Source: Hymenobacter sp. 5317J-9 (lineage in GTDB: Bacteria; Bacteroidota; Bacteroidia; Cytophagales; Hymenobacteraceae). Taken from it: a stretch of 64,000 bases of DNA. Location of the stretch: positions 3,906,001 to 3,970,000 of the forward strand of contig NZ_CP095050.1 of NCBI RefSeq assembly GCF_022921075.1, in the 5' to 3' direction. A model generated the notes under the pieces. The model did not search any database. It was not told the origin of the DNA and saw only the letters and a program-made list of their open reading frames with translations. Position 1 is the first letter of the stretch; the number at the start of each line of letters is the position of its first letter. Shown one piece after another: positions 7,399 to 16,075 of the stretch. The translations under genes were made by a program, and so were the position numbers.

Positions 7399-10239
7399 TT
7401 ATTGAACCGGCGCGCCCACCGACGCCGGCGTGAGGGTAACCGGGCCGAGCAGGCCGGACTCCAGCGGCGCCCATTTCTCGGCGGTGAAGAGGCCGTCGGC
7501 ACCGCGGTTTTCCTTGAGCTTGGCGGGCATGTTGGTGTTGTAGAAAATCTTCCAATCGACGTGGTTGCGGTCCATGTCGCTGATGCGGTTGGCCATGAGG
7601 TTGCTCACGGTCACGGTGAGCGTGTTGTTGGCTTTGAGCTGGTACTTGGGCAGGTACACCTGGTACACGGGGCCCAGTAGCGTGGCCACGGGCTGGCCGT
7701 TGAGCTGCACGCGGGCGCTTTGGGCCACGCGGCCCAGGTCGAGCAGCCAGCCGTCGGCGCTGCCCTGCGGCAGGACGAAGGTGGTGGTGTAGGCAGCCGT
7801 GCCCGAAAATTTCTTGCCCGCCTCGCCGGCCAGCGTGGTCCACGACGCCAGCTCGCGCACCTGTTGCTTGGCCGGTAGCTCAGGGCCGCCCGAGAGAAAG
7901 CTCAGCTCCCAGGGCGCCGAAAGCGGCTGGGGTGCGGCGGCCAGGGAAAGGTAGGGATAGGCCGGGCCGGTGGCGGCGCCCTCGTTGGTGTCCAGAATGC
8001 AGGTTTCGCCGGGCGCCAGCTGCATGTATACTTCGGCAACGCCCTGGGAGGAGGTGCGCAGCGAGGCCATGCCGGTTTGCTCGGTCATGGGGTTGTAGAG
8101 GGCGGCCGACTTGGCAGCGGTTTGCAGCGGTACCCACGTAGCCACGGGCTTCTCGCCCCAGTTGGCCAGGAAATAGGTGTGGCCCCCGGCGCGGCGGCGC
8201 CGAATGAACTGCAGGCCTTCGTCGACCAGGGTTTCGCGCTTCACGCCGGCCTGGGCCAGCAGCGCGTTCACATCGGCGCCCAGCAGCACGCGGCCCTTGC
8301 CCACGGTGGCCTGGCGCAGGCCGTCTTTGCCGTCCTTGAACTTGAACTGGGCCAGCAGCTTCTGGAAATTGGCGCGCCGGTTGTCGAGGTTGCCGAAGCC
8401 GGGCACGTCGGCCGGGGCCTGGTTCTGGAATAGGATGGTGGCGCCGTTGGTGGCCAGGCGCAGCAGCTGCTCCAGGGTGAGCAGCGGCATGAGGTGGGCA
8501 TCGGGCACCAAAAGGGTCTGGTAGCTGGTGCCGCCGGTGGCCAGGGCGGCGCCTTCGTTTTTCAGGCCCAGCACCTGCTTGTCGGAAATAAAATCGTAGC
8601 CGTAGCCCTTGGCCAGCAGCAGTTCGCTGGTGGCGTCCACGGGCAGGCCCTTGAAGCCGTGCTCGATGCCGTCGAAGTGCTGCAGCAGCACCTTGCCGGG
8701 GCGGGTGTAGGCGTCGGACTGCGGCAGGTAGAGCAGCAGGTCGTTGTCGGGCTGGCCGGCCTGCAGGAAGCTCTGGCAGCGCGCCGTGTACTGGTTCAGC
8801 TTGCCAAAATCCGTCCAGAACGGGTTTTGCGGGTTGAACTCCACGGCGGCGTAGAACAGCCAGCCGGGCCATTTGGCAGAAGGCGGCGAGTAAGCCGTGC
8901 CGTGGTAAAACACGTGGTTGACGCCGCCAAGCAGCATGCGGTCGATGGCCTTTTTCACGTCCGAGAGCTTACTCAGGAAATGGTCATTCTCCCAGGTTGC
9001 GGTTTCGGCCGAGGTCAGCGGTTTGCCCGTGACGTGCGCGGCCGACGACGCAAACTTGATGCGCGTGAGGTTCTCCCCTTCCGTCTCCGGAATGTCGGTG
9101 GCGGCGTACAAATCCAGAATATTCGCCGGCGAGCCGTGGGCCTGGTTCCGAATCAGGGCATCGTGGGTTTTGGCCCAGGCGCCCCAGGTTTTGGTGTAGT
9201 TCTCGAGCAGCAGCTCCGAGATAGTTTCGCGGTAGTCGGTGAGCACGCGCTGGTTTTCGTCCTCCGTGGCTTTGCCGAAAAGCGCGGGCAGGTGCTGGCG
9301 CAAATCGTAGCCGCGCCGCCGGCTGAATTCCGAAAACATGAGCGGCGTCCAGTTGGCCTCGCCCTGCGCATCGTCGACCTCATACGAGTCGTTGAAAAAC
9401 GCCCGAATCGGCTTCACGTCGTGGCCTTTGAATGCCTTGTCGAAATAAGCCAGGTAGTGGTCCGTCGCCGTCTTGGAAAGGTGGTCGATGACGTCGCCCT
9501 CGCCGCCCGGCCCGGCGCGCTCCACCTGCTTGCCGTGCCCGCCCTGAAACAAGGCATACAGCGTCCAGGTGGAGCCGGCCGGAGCCGTCCAGTTCAGCTT
9601 GCCCTTGGCGTCAACCTTGGTGGTGAGGTCTTCGGTGGCGCCTTTGTCGGAGTACGCAATCAGGGTTTGCAGCGGAATGAGCTTTTCGAAGCGCACCTGG
9701 TCGAGGGCCAGGGTTTGCAGGTTTTTATTGGTCGCGACGGGGTCGGAAAGCTGCTTGAGGTCCACCTTATGCCCTACGGCGTTGGCAATGGGCTTCTGCA
9801 TGAACGTGACCGGCTCGGCCAGGCTGGCGCCGCCCTTCACCTCAAAGGTTTTGTAGGTGATGTACTTGGAGGCGTCAGCCGGCGTCACCCACGGTCCGCC
9901 GAAGGGCCAGCCCGACGCCTGCGCCATGTCGATGCCCAGGCCCAGGCGTTTGGCCTCGGTGAGGGTGTGGGAGAGCATGTCCATCCACTTCGGCGAGAGG
10001 AAGTCGATGAACTGGCTTTCGGCGCCTTTCACGCCGTAGATGGTCGTGATTTCCATGCCGCCGAGCCCCGCCTTCTGGTACTCGGTGAGCAGGTGGGTAA
10101 GGTCGGGCTTGTTCACGGCGCTACCCTCCCACCACCAGCGCGTCCAGGGCTTGGTTTGCTGGGTGATGGCGGGCCATTTGGGGGCCTGCGCGTGGGCGCC
10201 GAGCGAGGCCAGGAGAAGAAGGGCGAGGGAGCGTTTCAT
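7399..10239 (-). CDS. Glycoside hydrolase family 106, alpha-L-rhamnosidase
   Basis: This encodes 946 aa with a signal peptide (MKRSLALLLLASLGAHAQA), so it is exported, probably to the periplasm. The start of the mature protein, PWTRWWWEGSAVNKPDLTHLL, is the characteristic GH106 opening. GGMEITTIYGVKG, ASGWPFGGPWVTP, and a C-terminal beta-sandwich region (VARVQLNG-like WLLDLGRVAQSARVQLNG) follow. GH106 enzymes release terminal alpha-L-rhamnose from plant glycans such as rhamnogalacturonan. It sits between GH105 and rhaM, which supports release of rhamnose feeding the mutarotase. Length fits full-length family members. No sorting domain is visible at the C-terminus. Linkage specificity cannot be told from the sequence. 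Confidence 0.9.
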   Translation of the reverse strand: MKRSLALLLLASLGAHAQAPKWPAITQQTKPWTRWWWEGSAVNKPDLTHLLTEYQKAGLGGMEITTIYGVKGAESQFIDFLSPKWMDMLSHTLTEAKRLGLGIDMAQASGWPFGGPWVTPADASKYITYKTFEVKGGASLAEPVTFMQKPIANAVGHKVDLKQLSDPVATNKNLQTLALDQVRFEKLIPLQTLIAYSDKGATEDLTTKVDAKGKLNWTAPAGSTWTLYALFQGGHGKQVERAGPGGEGDVIDHLSKTATDHYLAYFDKAFKGHDVKPIRAFFNDSYEVDDAQGEANWTPLMFSEFSRRRGYDLRQHLPALFGKATEDENQRVLTDYRETISELLLENYTKTWGAWAKTHDALIRNQAHGSPANILDLYAATDIPETEGENLTRIKFASSAAHVTGKPLTSAETATWENDHFLSKLSDVKKAIDRMLLGGVNHVFYHGTAYSPPSAKWPGWLFYAAVEFNPQNPFWTDFGKLNQYTARCQSFLQAGQPDNDLLLYLPQSDAYTRPGKVLLQHFDGIEHGFKGLPVDATSELLLAKGYGYDFISDKQVLGLKNEGAALATGGTSYQTLLVPDAHLMPLLTLEQLLRLATNGATILFQNQAPADVPGFGNLDNRRANFQKLLAQFKFKDGKDGLRQATVGKGRVLLGADVNALLAQAGVKRETLVDEGLQFIRRRRAGGHTYFLANWGEKPVATWVPLQTAAKSAALYNPMTEQTGMASLRTSSQGVAEVYMQLAPGETCILDTNEGAATGPAYPYLSLAAAPQPLSAPWELSFLSGGPELPAKQQVRELASWTTLAGEAGKKFSGTAAYTTTFVLPQGSADGWLLDLGRVAQSARVQLNGQPVATLLGPVYQVYLPKYQLKANNTLTVTVSNLMANRISDMDRNHVDWKIFYNTNMPAKLKENRGADGLFTAEKWAPLESGLLGPVTLTPASVGAPVQ

Positions 10240-10269
10240 GGGGTGGTTGCTGTGGCGGGGCGCCAGTCG

Positions 10270-11415
10270 TTACTTCAGCTTGTAAACTTCGCTTCCGGCC
10301 AGCAGGAAGCAGCCGAGGCCGTAGTCCTCAAAGTCGGGCTTGCTGGTGTAGCTCACGGGCTGGCTGTCTTTGGGCTCCTTGCCGGTGCCCTGCACGTAGC
10401 CCAGGAAACCGTCTTTGTGAATGCAGTCCTTCACCATGCCCTGCCAGGCTTTGGCGATGATGGGCTCGTACTGCTTCTTGTCGAGCAGGCCGTTGTTGAG
10501 ACCCCAGGCCATGCCGTAGGTGAAGAGGGCCGTGCCCGTCATCTCCTTGCCGCCGAAGTGCGTGGCGTCGTGCAGGCTCACGTTCCAGAAGCCGTCGGGG
10601 CGCTGCAGCGGCGGCAGGGCCTGCATCATGGCCAGGTACATCTGCTCGTATTCGGCGCGATGGGGGGCGTCTTTGGGCATCACGTCCAGCACGCGCACCA
10701 GGGCGGCCACCACCCAGCCGTTGCCGCGGCTCCAGTAGCAGTCTTCGCCGTTGGGCTCTTTGTAGGGGGGCACAAAGTCCTTGTCGCGCCACCACAGCTT
10801 GTCCTGCGGGTTGTAGAGGCCGTTGCCGCCCTCGCGGGTCTTCGAGTTGTTGTACATGGCGTACATCTTCTCGTAGTAGGCATTGTCCTTCGTAATGACG
10901 GCCAGCTTGGCAAACACCGGCATGGCCATCTGCAGGGCGTCAATCCAGTTCCAGTCGTCTACTTTGTCGCTGGCCACCATGTTGTCGACGGCCGCTTTGA
11001 TGTCGTGCAGGCGCTCGGGCTTGGGGTCTATCTGGTACAGCTCCAGGTAGGTTTGACCGGCGCACTGGTTGTCGGCGTTGCGGTCCGTGATGCCGTTGCG
11101 GATGCCCCACTTATGGCTCTGGCCCCAGTCCACGGCGTATTCGTAGTAGCGCGGCTGCTTGTCGGTGCGGTACAGGGCCATCAGGCCTTCGTAGTACACG
11201 CCGCGCGTCCAGATGTGGCTGGGCCGGGTTTTGTTGGTCACGATTTCCTTGCCCGTGTCGGGCCACTTCGCCATGAAGTAGTCGTTGGTCAGGGTCATGG
11301 CCTTGAGCACAGCTTTCTTTTTAGGCAGCTTCTGGGCTGCGGCGGGCTGGGCCAGCAGCAGGGCAGCAGCGAGACAGGCGGTAAGGGTGGTTTTTAGGGA
11401 CATTGATTTGGACAT
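10270..11415 (-). CDS. Glycoside hydrolase family 88/105, unsaturated rhamnogalacturonyl hydrolase
   Basis: This encodes 381 aa with a signal peptide ending near AQPAAAQ. The YteR/YesR-like (alpha/alpha)6 barrel is seen from PSHIWTRGVYYEGLMALY through AGQTYLELY, DDWNWIDALQMAMP, YWSRGNGWVVAALVRVL and HFGGKEMTGTALFTYGMAWG. GH105 enzymes remove the unsaturated galacturonyl residue that a lyase leaves at the non-reducing end, by hydration rather than ordinary hydrolysis. The DAL segment near the middle includes the likely catalytic Asp. ATG 11415 is used; ATG 11403 (MSLKTTLTA) is an equally plausible start. The gene is 30 bp upstream of GH106 and follows a family B repeat, within the rhamnogalacturonan set. 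Confidence 0.9.
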   Translation of the reverse strand: MSKSMSLKTTLTACLAAALLLAQPAAAQKLPKKKAVLKAMTLTNDYFMAKWPDTGKEIVTNKTRPSHIWTRGVYYEGLMALYRTDKQPRYYEYAVDWGQSHKWGIRNGITDRNADNQCAGQTYLELYQIDPKPERLHDIKAAVDNMVASDKVDDWNWIDALQMAMPVFAKLAVITKDNAYYEKMYAMYNNSKTREGGNGLYNPQDKLWWRDKDFVPPYKEPNGEDCYWSRGNGWVVAALVRVLDVMPKDAPHRAEYEQMYLAMMQALPPLQRPDGFWNVSLHDATHFGGKEMTGTALFTYGMAWGLNNGLLDKKQYEPIIAKAWQGMVKDCIHKDGFLGYVQGTGKEPKDSQPVSYTSKPDFEDYGLGCFLLAGSEVYKLK

Positions 11416-11435
11416 TTGCTCGTGACCGTGCGGCG

Positions 11436-11532
11436 GTCATGCAGAGCGCAGCGAAGCATCTCGCTCGGGGAAGTAATGCAATCGGATTAAGTGCGTTGCG
11501 CACGCAAGATGCTTCGCTGCGCTCTGCATGAC
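11436..11532. repeat. Intergenic inverted repeat, family B copy 2
   Basis: Arms read GTCATGCAGAGCGCAGCGAA and the complementary TTCGCTGCGCTCTGCATGAC, around a ~40-bp spacer. It fills the gap between the PL22 and GH105 genes almost completely, ending 3 bp before the PL22 stop codon. Confidence 0.88.
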
Positions 11533-11534
11533 CC

Positions 11535-12758
11535 TCAGGATGCCTTCTTCTCAATTTCCACGGCGTACACCTGCTCGCGGCCTTCAAAGTTGGCCCGGAA
11601 AACTATCCATTTGCCGTCGGGCGTGAAGTGAATGTTGGGCTCCAGCTTGTAGCCGTGGGCTTTCATGTTCACCAGGCGCTCGGTGCGGAACTTGTCGCCT
11701 TCGGGGCGGAACAGATTAAGCCACATGCCATCGGGGGCTTTGGCTACCTGGCCGGCGTCGCCGCCGTCGCCGGCGAAGAGCTTCTGGTCGGGCGAGATGT
11801 TGAAGTGGATGGACCAGTCGTTGCGCTCCATTTGGTAGGCGCGCTCCTGGCCGGTTTTCACGTCGGTGCCGCCCAGGTAGAAGGTCACGCTACGCGGCTT
11901 CTGCATGTCGTACCAAATGGTTTTGCCGTCGGGGCTGAAGAACTCGTGGCCCGCGATTTCGCCGTCCACCGTGCGCTTGTGCACCAGCTTCACGGCCTTG
12001 GTTTTGGTGTTGATGTGCCAGATGCGGTCCACCTTGCCCCAGGGGCCTTCGTGGCAAAACATCAGCAAATCGGGGTCGGTGGGCGAAAATTGCACGTGGT
12101 TCAGCCAGGCGTTATCAGTAAACAGCTTGGTGAGCTTGCCCCCGCCGTCGGTGCTCACCGTGAACAGCGTGCGTGGCAATTTGGCCTCGTACACGCGGTT
12201 GAAAAAGTCGCTCTTGGCCGGATACTGGCGAAATATCTCCTTCTCAGCATCGGAGCCCCAGGCGCCGCCCAGCTGGGTTTCGTCGGCATTCAGCGAGGTG
12301 ATGTCCGCCTTGAAATCGGCCGGAAACACAAACACGCGCCGGGTCTTCTTGCTGTCGATGCTGGTGGCGTACACCGTGTCCTGCACCTGGTAGAAGACCT
12401 CGCGGCGCTTGCGGCCCACAATCTCGCCCTTCACCTGCCGGAAATAGCGCGTCAGCGGCTCGGTCTGGCGGGTTTTCAGGTTCACGAGGCGCAGCTGGTG
12501 GCCCTGGGGGTCGGTGTGGTATATCACCATCAGGTCCTCGCCGCCCCTGCCCTTTACAAACGGGTTGTTGTGGAAGTAGAAGCCTGCGTTGTCGCCGTCC
12601 GGCTGGGTGAGGCGCACCACTTTGTGGCCGGTGTCGGCGTCAATCCACTCGGCCGCGGGCATGGGCTTTTGCGAGCCCGTGACGAGCCTGGTTTGGGCCT
12701 GGCCGGCCAGGCTCAGCAGCAGGGCGCCCGCCAGGGGCAAATAACAGTTGGTTTTCAT
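11535..12758 (-). CDS. Oligogalacturonate lyase-like protein (PL22 family)
   Basis: This encodes 407 aa with a clear signal peptide (MKTNCYLPLAGALLLSLAGQAQ). The body is a seven-bladed propeller of the PL22 type: DTGHKVVRLTQPDGDN near the start, HVQFSPTDPDLLMFCHEGPW in the middle, GHEFFSPDGKTIWYD, and EPNIHFTPDGKWIVFRANFEG near the end. PL22 enzymes cleave short galacturonate oligomers by beta-elimination, usually with Mn2+ bound by His and Gln residues of the propeller. Its product is a substrate for the neighbouring GH105-type enzyme. Many PL22 proteins are cytoplasmic, so the signal peptide points to periplasmic action here. Activity on rhamnogalacturonan disaccharides is also known in the family and cannot be excluded. 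Confidence 0.87.
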   Translation of the reverse strand: MKTNCYLPLAGALLLSLAGQAQTRLVTGSQKPMPAAEWIDADTGHKVVRLTQPDGDNAGFYFHNNPFVKGRGGEDLMVIYHTDPQGHQLRLVNLKTRQTEPLTRYFRQVKGEIVGRKRREVFYQVQDTVYATSIDSKKTRRVFVFPADFKADITSLNADETQLGGAWGSDAEKEIFRQYPAKSDFFNRVYEAKLPRTLFTVSTDGGGKLTKLFTDNAWLNHVQFSPTDPDLLMFCHEGPWGKVDRIWHINTKTKAVKLVHKRTVDGEIAGHEFFSPDGKTIWYDMQKPRSVTFYLGGTDVKTGQERAYQMERNDWSIHFNISPDQKLFAGDGGDAGQVAKAPDGMWLNLFRPEGDKFRTERLVNMKAHGYKLEPNIHFTPDGKWIVFRANFEGREQVYAVEIEKKAS

Positions 12759-12788
12759 GGGTGGGAATTGGAAGGATAAGGACGGCGG

Positions 12789-13595
12789 TTATTTCAGGTG
12801 TTTGTAGCGCGGCGGCAGGGTGCGCAGGGCTTCGGGCACATTCACAAAACGGGCCAGGTCGCGCAGGGCGATGACCCGGTAGTGGTGGTCGTGCAGGTAT
12901 TTCAGGTAGGCATCGAACAGCGCGGGCGGGGTCGTCACCCAGTCGTGGGCCACGTCGGGCACGCCGTGCACGGTCAGAATCACCACACGGCCGTCGTGCG
13001 CCTGCCGGATGGCGCTCAGCACCCTGGCCGTGTCGGGGCCCGAAATGCTGAAGCTGGGCAGCAGCATGGGGTGGTCGGTGGCGGGGTCGTAGGCGCGGGC
13101 CCCGCCGGCGCGGGCAAAGGCATAGCCGCGCTCGGGCAGCAGCGCCGTGGCCGTGGGGTGTGTGTCGTAGCCGGGGTAGGCGAAGGTGGTGGGCCGGGGA
13201 ATGCCCCAGGTGCGGCAGCGCGCCTCGATGGAATCGAGCTCGGCACCCAGCTGCGCCCGGCTCATTTTGTTGACGTGCTGGTGGGTGAGCGTGTGGCTCG
13301 CCACTTCAAACCCTTGCCGGTGCAGGCCCTGGATTTGCGCCCAGGTCATGTATTTGGTTTTATCAGCAAACGGCGGCTCCCGGAATTCGCACACGAAAAA
13401 CGTGCCCCCGAAGCCGTATTGCTTTAGCAGCGGGGCCACGTAGGTAGCGTGGCTCACGGCCGCATCGTCGAAGGTGAGGACCACCAGCTTGTCGGGCACG
13501 GGGCGGCGCAGCACCTGCGCTGCGGCGCACCCGGCAGCGCCCGGCCCCAGCAGGGCCAATAACAATACCAAGCGAAAGCCAGCCGAAGAAGCCAC
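12789..13595 (-). CDS. Polysaccharide deacetylase family protein (NodB/CE4-like)
   Basis: This encodes 268 aa beginning with GTG 13595. An N-terminal hydrophobic segment (FRLVLLLALLGPGAAGCAAAQ) suggests export, possibly as a lipoprotein. The NodB-homology fold is seen: VVLTFDDAAVSH contains the catalytic/metal Asp pair, EVASHTLTHQHVNKM gives the two metal-binding His, FAYPGYDTHP is motif 3, and ILTVHGVPD near the C-terminus is motif 5 with its His. Such enzymes remove N- or O-acetyl groups from sugars. It is 30 bp downstream of PL22 on the same strand side of the cluster, so it might deacetylate pectic fragments, but a role in peptidoglycan or exopolysaccharide is also possible. Confidence 0.82.
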   Translation of the reverse strand: MASSAGFRLVLLLALLGPGAAGCAAAQVLRRPVPDKLVVLTFDDAAVSHATYVAPLLKQYGFGGTFFVCEFREPPFADKTKYMTWAQIQGLHRQGFEVASHTLTHQHVNKMSRAQLGAELDSIEARCRTWGIPRPTTFAYPGYDTHPTATALLPERGYAFARAGGARAYDPATDHPMLLPSFSISGPDTARVLSAIRQAHDGRVVILTVHGVPDVAHDWVTTPPALFDAYLKYLHDHHYRVIALRDLARFVNVPEALRTLPPRYKHLK

Positions 13596-13815
13596 GAAGC
13601 GCGGTGGGAATTGATGAAAAGCACCGCAAGAAGCTGTGACCGCGAGGCCTAACCTTCCTGTACTCTTCGGTGCCCATGAGCTAGCGGCCTGCTGCCACTA
13701 CGATGCCATGAAGGGCTTCGCTGGCCAGCCTGCCCAATAGCCAACATGTAGGCCGGCGTACCTACCTTACCGCACCCCTTTCATCAATTCTGCTCACCCG
13801 GTTTCTGCTTCTGCC

Positions 13816-14574
13816 ATGCCTAAGTGCCAGCCGTTACGCTCTATCATCATTGCCGGGGCGTGCAGCTTGGCCACTGCCCCGGCCCAGAGCCAAACTAACG
13901 TAAGCATCGGCCCTACTATTGGCTTGAACGTTTCAACAGCACCCTATTCCGAGCGCCGAACCTACACCACCACGTATACAACGGGCCTTGAAGCGGGCGT
14001 GGTAGCTTCCATCAATCAGGGCCATTTCGCGCTGCAACCGGCGTTGCTCATTTCGCAAAAAGGGTTTGGCATCAACGATAATTACACCGACGACAGCTAC
14101 GGCCAAGTCACCATCATTGCGACCAAGGCAACCTATCGGCTCAATTACCTCGCGCTGCCATTAAACCTGGCTTACACCCAGCTAGAGGATGGACAAGGCT
14201 TGCAGGCTTTTGTGGGGGCTTTCGCGGGACTGTTGTTGGGCGGCGATTATTCCTCTGGCACCAGCTACTCGGTCAGAACGCCGCACTCGGCCACGGGCGG
14301 CTACTCCAACGTTTCGGGCAACGTGGCCGGCGGCGATTATTTTTCCAATTCTGTCGGCGATAAAACGTACTATTCTCGACGCTACGATTTCGGTGTGCAG
14401 GGTGGCCTGGGCTATCGGCAAGGGCAATTACAGATGCAATTGGGCTACAGCCTGAGCCTGCGCAACCTAGGAGCCGACTACAAATTCGGGAATGGCAGCA
14501 CGGCCCCCGGGCCGAGCTACCGGAACCGTGCCTTTAATCTCTCCCTGGCTTACCTGTTTGCTACGGCCCGATAA
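13816..14574 (+). CDS. Outer-membrane beta-barrel protein (PorT-like)
   Basis: This encodes 252 aa. A signal peptide ending near APAQSQ is followed by alternating hydrophobic/polar strands with many Tyr and Gly (VSIGPTIGLNVS, GLEAGVVASINQGHFALQPALLISQKGFG, RLNYLALPLNLAYTQLE, FGVQGGLGYRQGQLQMQLGYSLSL) and a final strand ending SLAYLFATAR. This is the pattern of the outer membrane protein beta-barrel domain common in Bacteroidota. The strand before LNYLALPLNL is the family's most conserved part. No partner gene is obvious; flanking genes are divergent or convergent. Function beyond membrane location is unknown. Confidence 0.75.
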   Translation: MPKCQPLRSIIIAGACSLATAPAQSQTNVSIGPTIGLNVSTAPYSERRTYTTTYTTGLEAGVVASINQGHFALQPALLISQKGFGINDNYTDDSYGQVTIIATKATYRLNYLALPLNLAYTQLEDGQGLQAFVGAFAGLLLGGDYSSGTSYSVRTPHSATGGYSNVSGNVAGGDYFSNSVGDKTYYSRRYDFGVQGGLGYRQGQLQMQLGYSLSLRNLGADYKFGNGSTAPGPSYRNRAFNLSLAYLFATAR

Positions 14575-14633
14575 TTAAACCTTGCCTGCGAGAAGGCTGG
14601 CGCCAATTATCCGATACTTGCGAAGCTTCCATG

Positions 14634-15491
14634 TTATCGGCGGGTGGCTTGGAACAAGCGACCTCTCTCGTTACTCACCAAAAAGGCTGAGTCGCTGAGA
14701 AACATCAGTCCCTCGGCTTGGCCCGTGCGGGGCAGTGCCCGAAAGCGCTTGAGCCCGTCGAACAGGCGGCGGCCCGGCCGATTTTCAAATAAAAACACCC
14801 CGCCGTAGGCCAGCAGCGCTACCGTGCGGCCATCGGGGCTGATGTCGGCGGCGGTGATGGGGCGGTTGAGGCGAATGCTGTCGCGTAGGGTGGCAACGTA
14901 CCTGCCGGGACGGGCCGGCAGCACGTAGTGCTTGGTCCACTGGCGCAGGCTACGGTCTTTGCTGAACAGGTGCAGCGTGTCTTGGTACCAGTAAAAGGCT
15001 TCGCAGTCGAAGTTGCGGCGGCCCCGGCGCGGCGGAAACGCGTGCTGGTCGGGGTAGCGGAAAGAGATGGTATCGACCACCGGCTGGCCCACGCTTGCGC
15101 CCAGTCGGTAGATGGCCAGGTCGCGGCGCTGGTTGCGGTTGTTGCCGAAGTCGCCGATGTACAGGCGGCCGGCACCGTCGCGGGTCAGGTCCTCCCAATC
15201 GGTATTGGGCAGCGAGGCCAGGTTGAAGCTGCGGCGCAGGCTGCCGGGCAGTTCCAGCTGAAACAGCTTCGCGGGGGTGCCCGCATCGCCGTGGGTCCAG
15301 AACGCAGCGGCGGTGTCGGCGCGGGCCAGGCCGGAGCTTTCGCGCACGGCGCGGGGCAGGCGGCCGGCCTTGCGCACGGCGTAGTGAGCGCGCTCGAAAC
15401 GGCCGCGCCCGTGGTTGGCCGGCGCCCCGACGAGCACGGCGTGCAGGAAAACCAGGACGGGAAAGAAGGTGTCGCGCAGCAGGTATAGCAT
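14634..15491 (-). CDS. Exported beta-propeller-like protein of unknown function
   Basis: This encodes 285 aa from ATG 15491 (MLYLLRDTFFPVLVFLHAVL), whose N-terminus is a likely signal peptide; the frame is open a further 29 codons upstream. Seen in the mature part: ESSGLARADTAAAFWTHGDAG, WEDLTRDGAGRLYIGDFGNNRNQRRDL, an FDCEAFYWYQDTLHLFSKDR segment, ITAADISPDGRTVALLAYGGV, and QAEGLMFLSDSAFLVSNERG. The repeated D-x-x-G-turn pattern and the acidic residues (WEDL, CEAF, AEG) resemble esterase-like or NHL-type propellers that bind metal at the centre. I do not recognise a named family with confidence. It is divergent from the DUF4174 gene. Confidence 0.65.
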   Translation of the reverse strand: MLYLLRDTFFPVLVFLHAVLVGAPANHGRGRFERAHYAVRKAGRLPRAVRESSGLARADTAAAFWTHGDAGTPAKLFQLELPGSLRRSFNLASLPNTDWEDLTRDGAGRLYIGDFGNNRNQRRDLAIYRLGASVGQPVVDTISFRYPDQHAFPPRRGRRNFDCEAFYWYQDTLHLFSKDRSLRQWTKHYVLPARPGRYVATLRDSIRLNRPITAADISPDGRTVALLAYGGVFLFENRPGRRLFDGLKRFRALPRTGQAEGLMFLSDSAFLVSNERGRLFQATRR

Positions 15492-15586
15492 AGACGAAAC
15501 GAGAAAATTTCGCGTACTCCGGCTGTTACGAAAGCAGACAAAAGGCGACGACATTCTTCCCGCCGCTGCAAACTCCATCCTCCGAC

Positions 15587-16033
15587 ATGAAATACCTTCC
15601 GCAAGTACAGTTCATCACCATTTTGTTGCTTAGCGCGCTGCTTTCCTCCACACTACGTGCTCAGGCGCCCAAGCCCATGTCCCTGCAACAAACCCTGCGC
15701 GAAAGCCACTGGAAGAAACGCGTGCTTCTGCTAGCAGCGCCCAACGCGCAGCAAGCCGATTTCAAGCAACAGCAGGCGCTCTTGGCCTCACAGCAAGCTG
15801 CCCTGGCCGAGCGCGACTTCCTGGTGCTGCCGGTGCTGTATGAACAGCTTTCGGCCGCCGATACGCAGTTTTTGACGCGCGAAATTGGCATCAAGCTGCC
15901 GGCTTTTGCCGTCGTGCTCATCGGCAAAGACGGTGGCGTGAAAGAGCGCAGCAACCGGCCTATACAGCCGGAAAACCTCTTCGGCACCGTTGATAAAATG
16001 CCTATGCGCCGACAGGAGATGCTGAAGAAATAA
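15587..16033 (+). CDS. DUF4174 domain-containing protein
   Basis: This encodes 148 aa with a signal peptide (FITILLLSALLSSTLRAQA). After it comes a thioredoxin-like DUF4174 domain: WKKRVLLLAAPNAQQADFKQQ, then AERDFLVLPVLYE, FAVVLIGKDGGVKERS and a closing KMPMRRQEM. The GKDGGVK and MPMRRQE segments are the domain's signature. There is no CXXC, so it is not a classical thiol oxidoreductase. Function is unknown; homologues are small periplasmic proteins. A short family B palindrome follows directly after its stop codon. Confidence 0.85.
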   Translation: MKYLPQVQFITILLLSALLSSTLRAQAPKPMSLQQTLRESHWKKRVLLLAAPNAQQADFKQQQALLASQQAALAERDFLVLPVLYEQLSAADTQFLTREIGIKLPAFAVVLIGKDGGVKERSNRPIQPENLFGTVDKMPMRRQEMLKK

Positions 16034-16070
16034 CCGTCTGTCATTGCCGCGCTGCGCTCGCAATGACGGT
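16033..16070. repeat. Short palindrome related to family B
   Basis: GTCATTGC and GCAATGAC flank CGCGCTGCGCTC, within a slightly longer ACCGTC/GACGGT pairing. It begins at the stop codon of the DUF4174 gene and ends just before the convergent DUF294 gene, so it may also serve as a bidirectional hairpin. Confidence 0.6.
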
Positions 16071-16075
16071 CCCTC

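Noticed and set aside
8494..11397. A very long open frame on the plus strand, antisense to GH106 and GH105
   Set aside because: The minus-strand frame has clear GH106/GH105 motifs and signal peptides. The opposite frame is Val/Gly/Ala/His-rich with no motif, as expected from high third-position GC.
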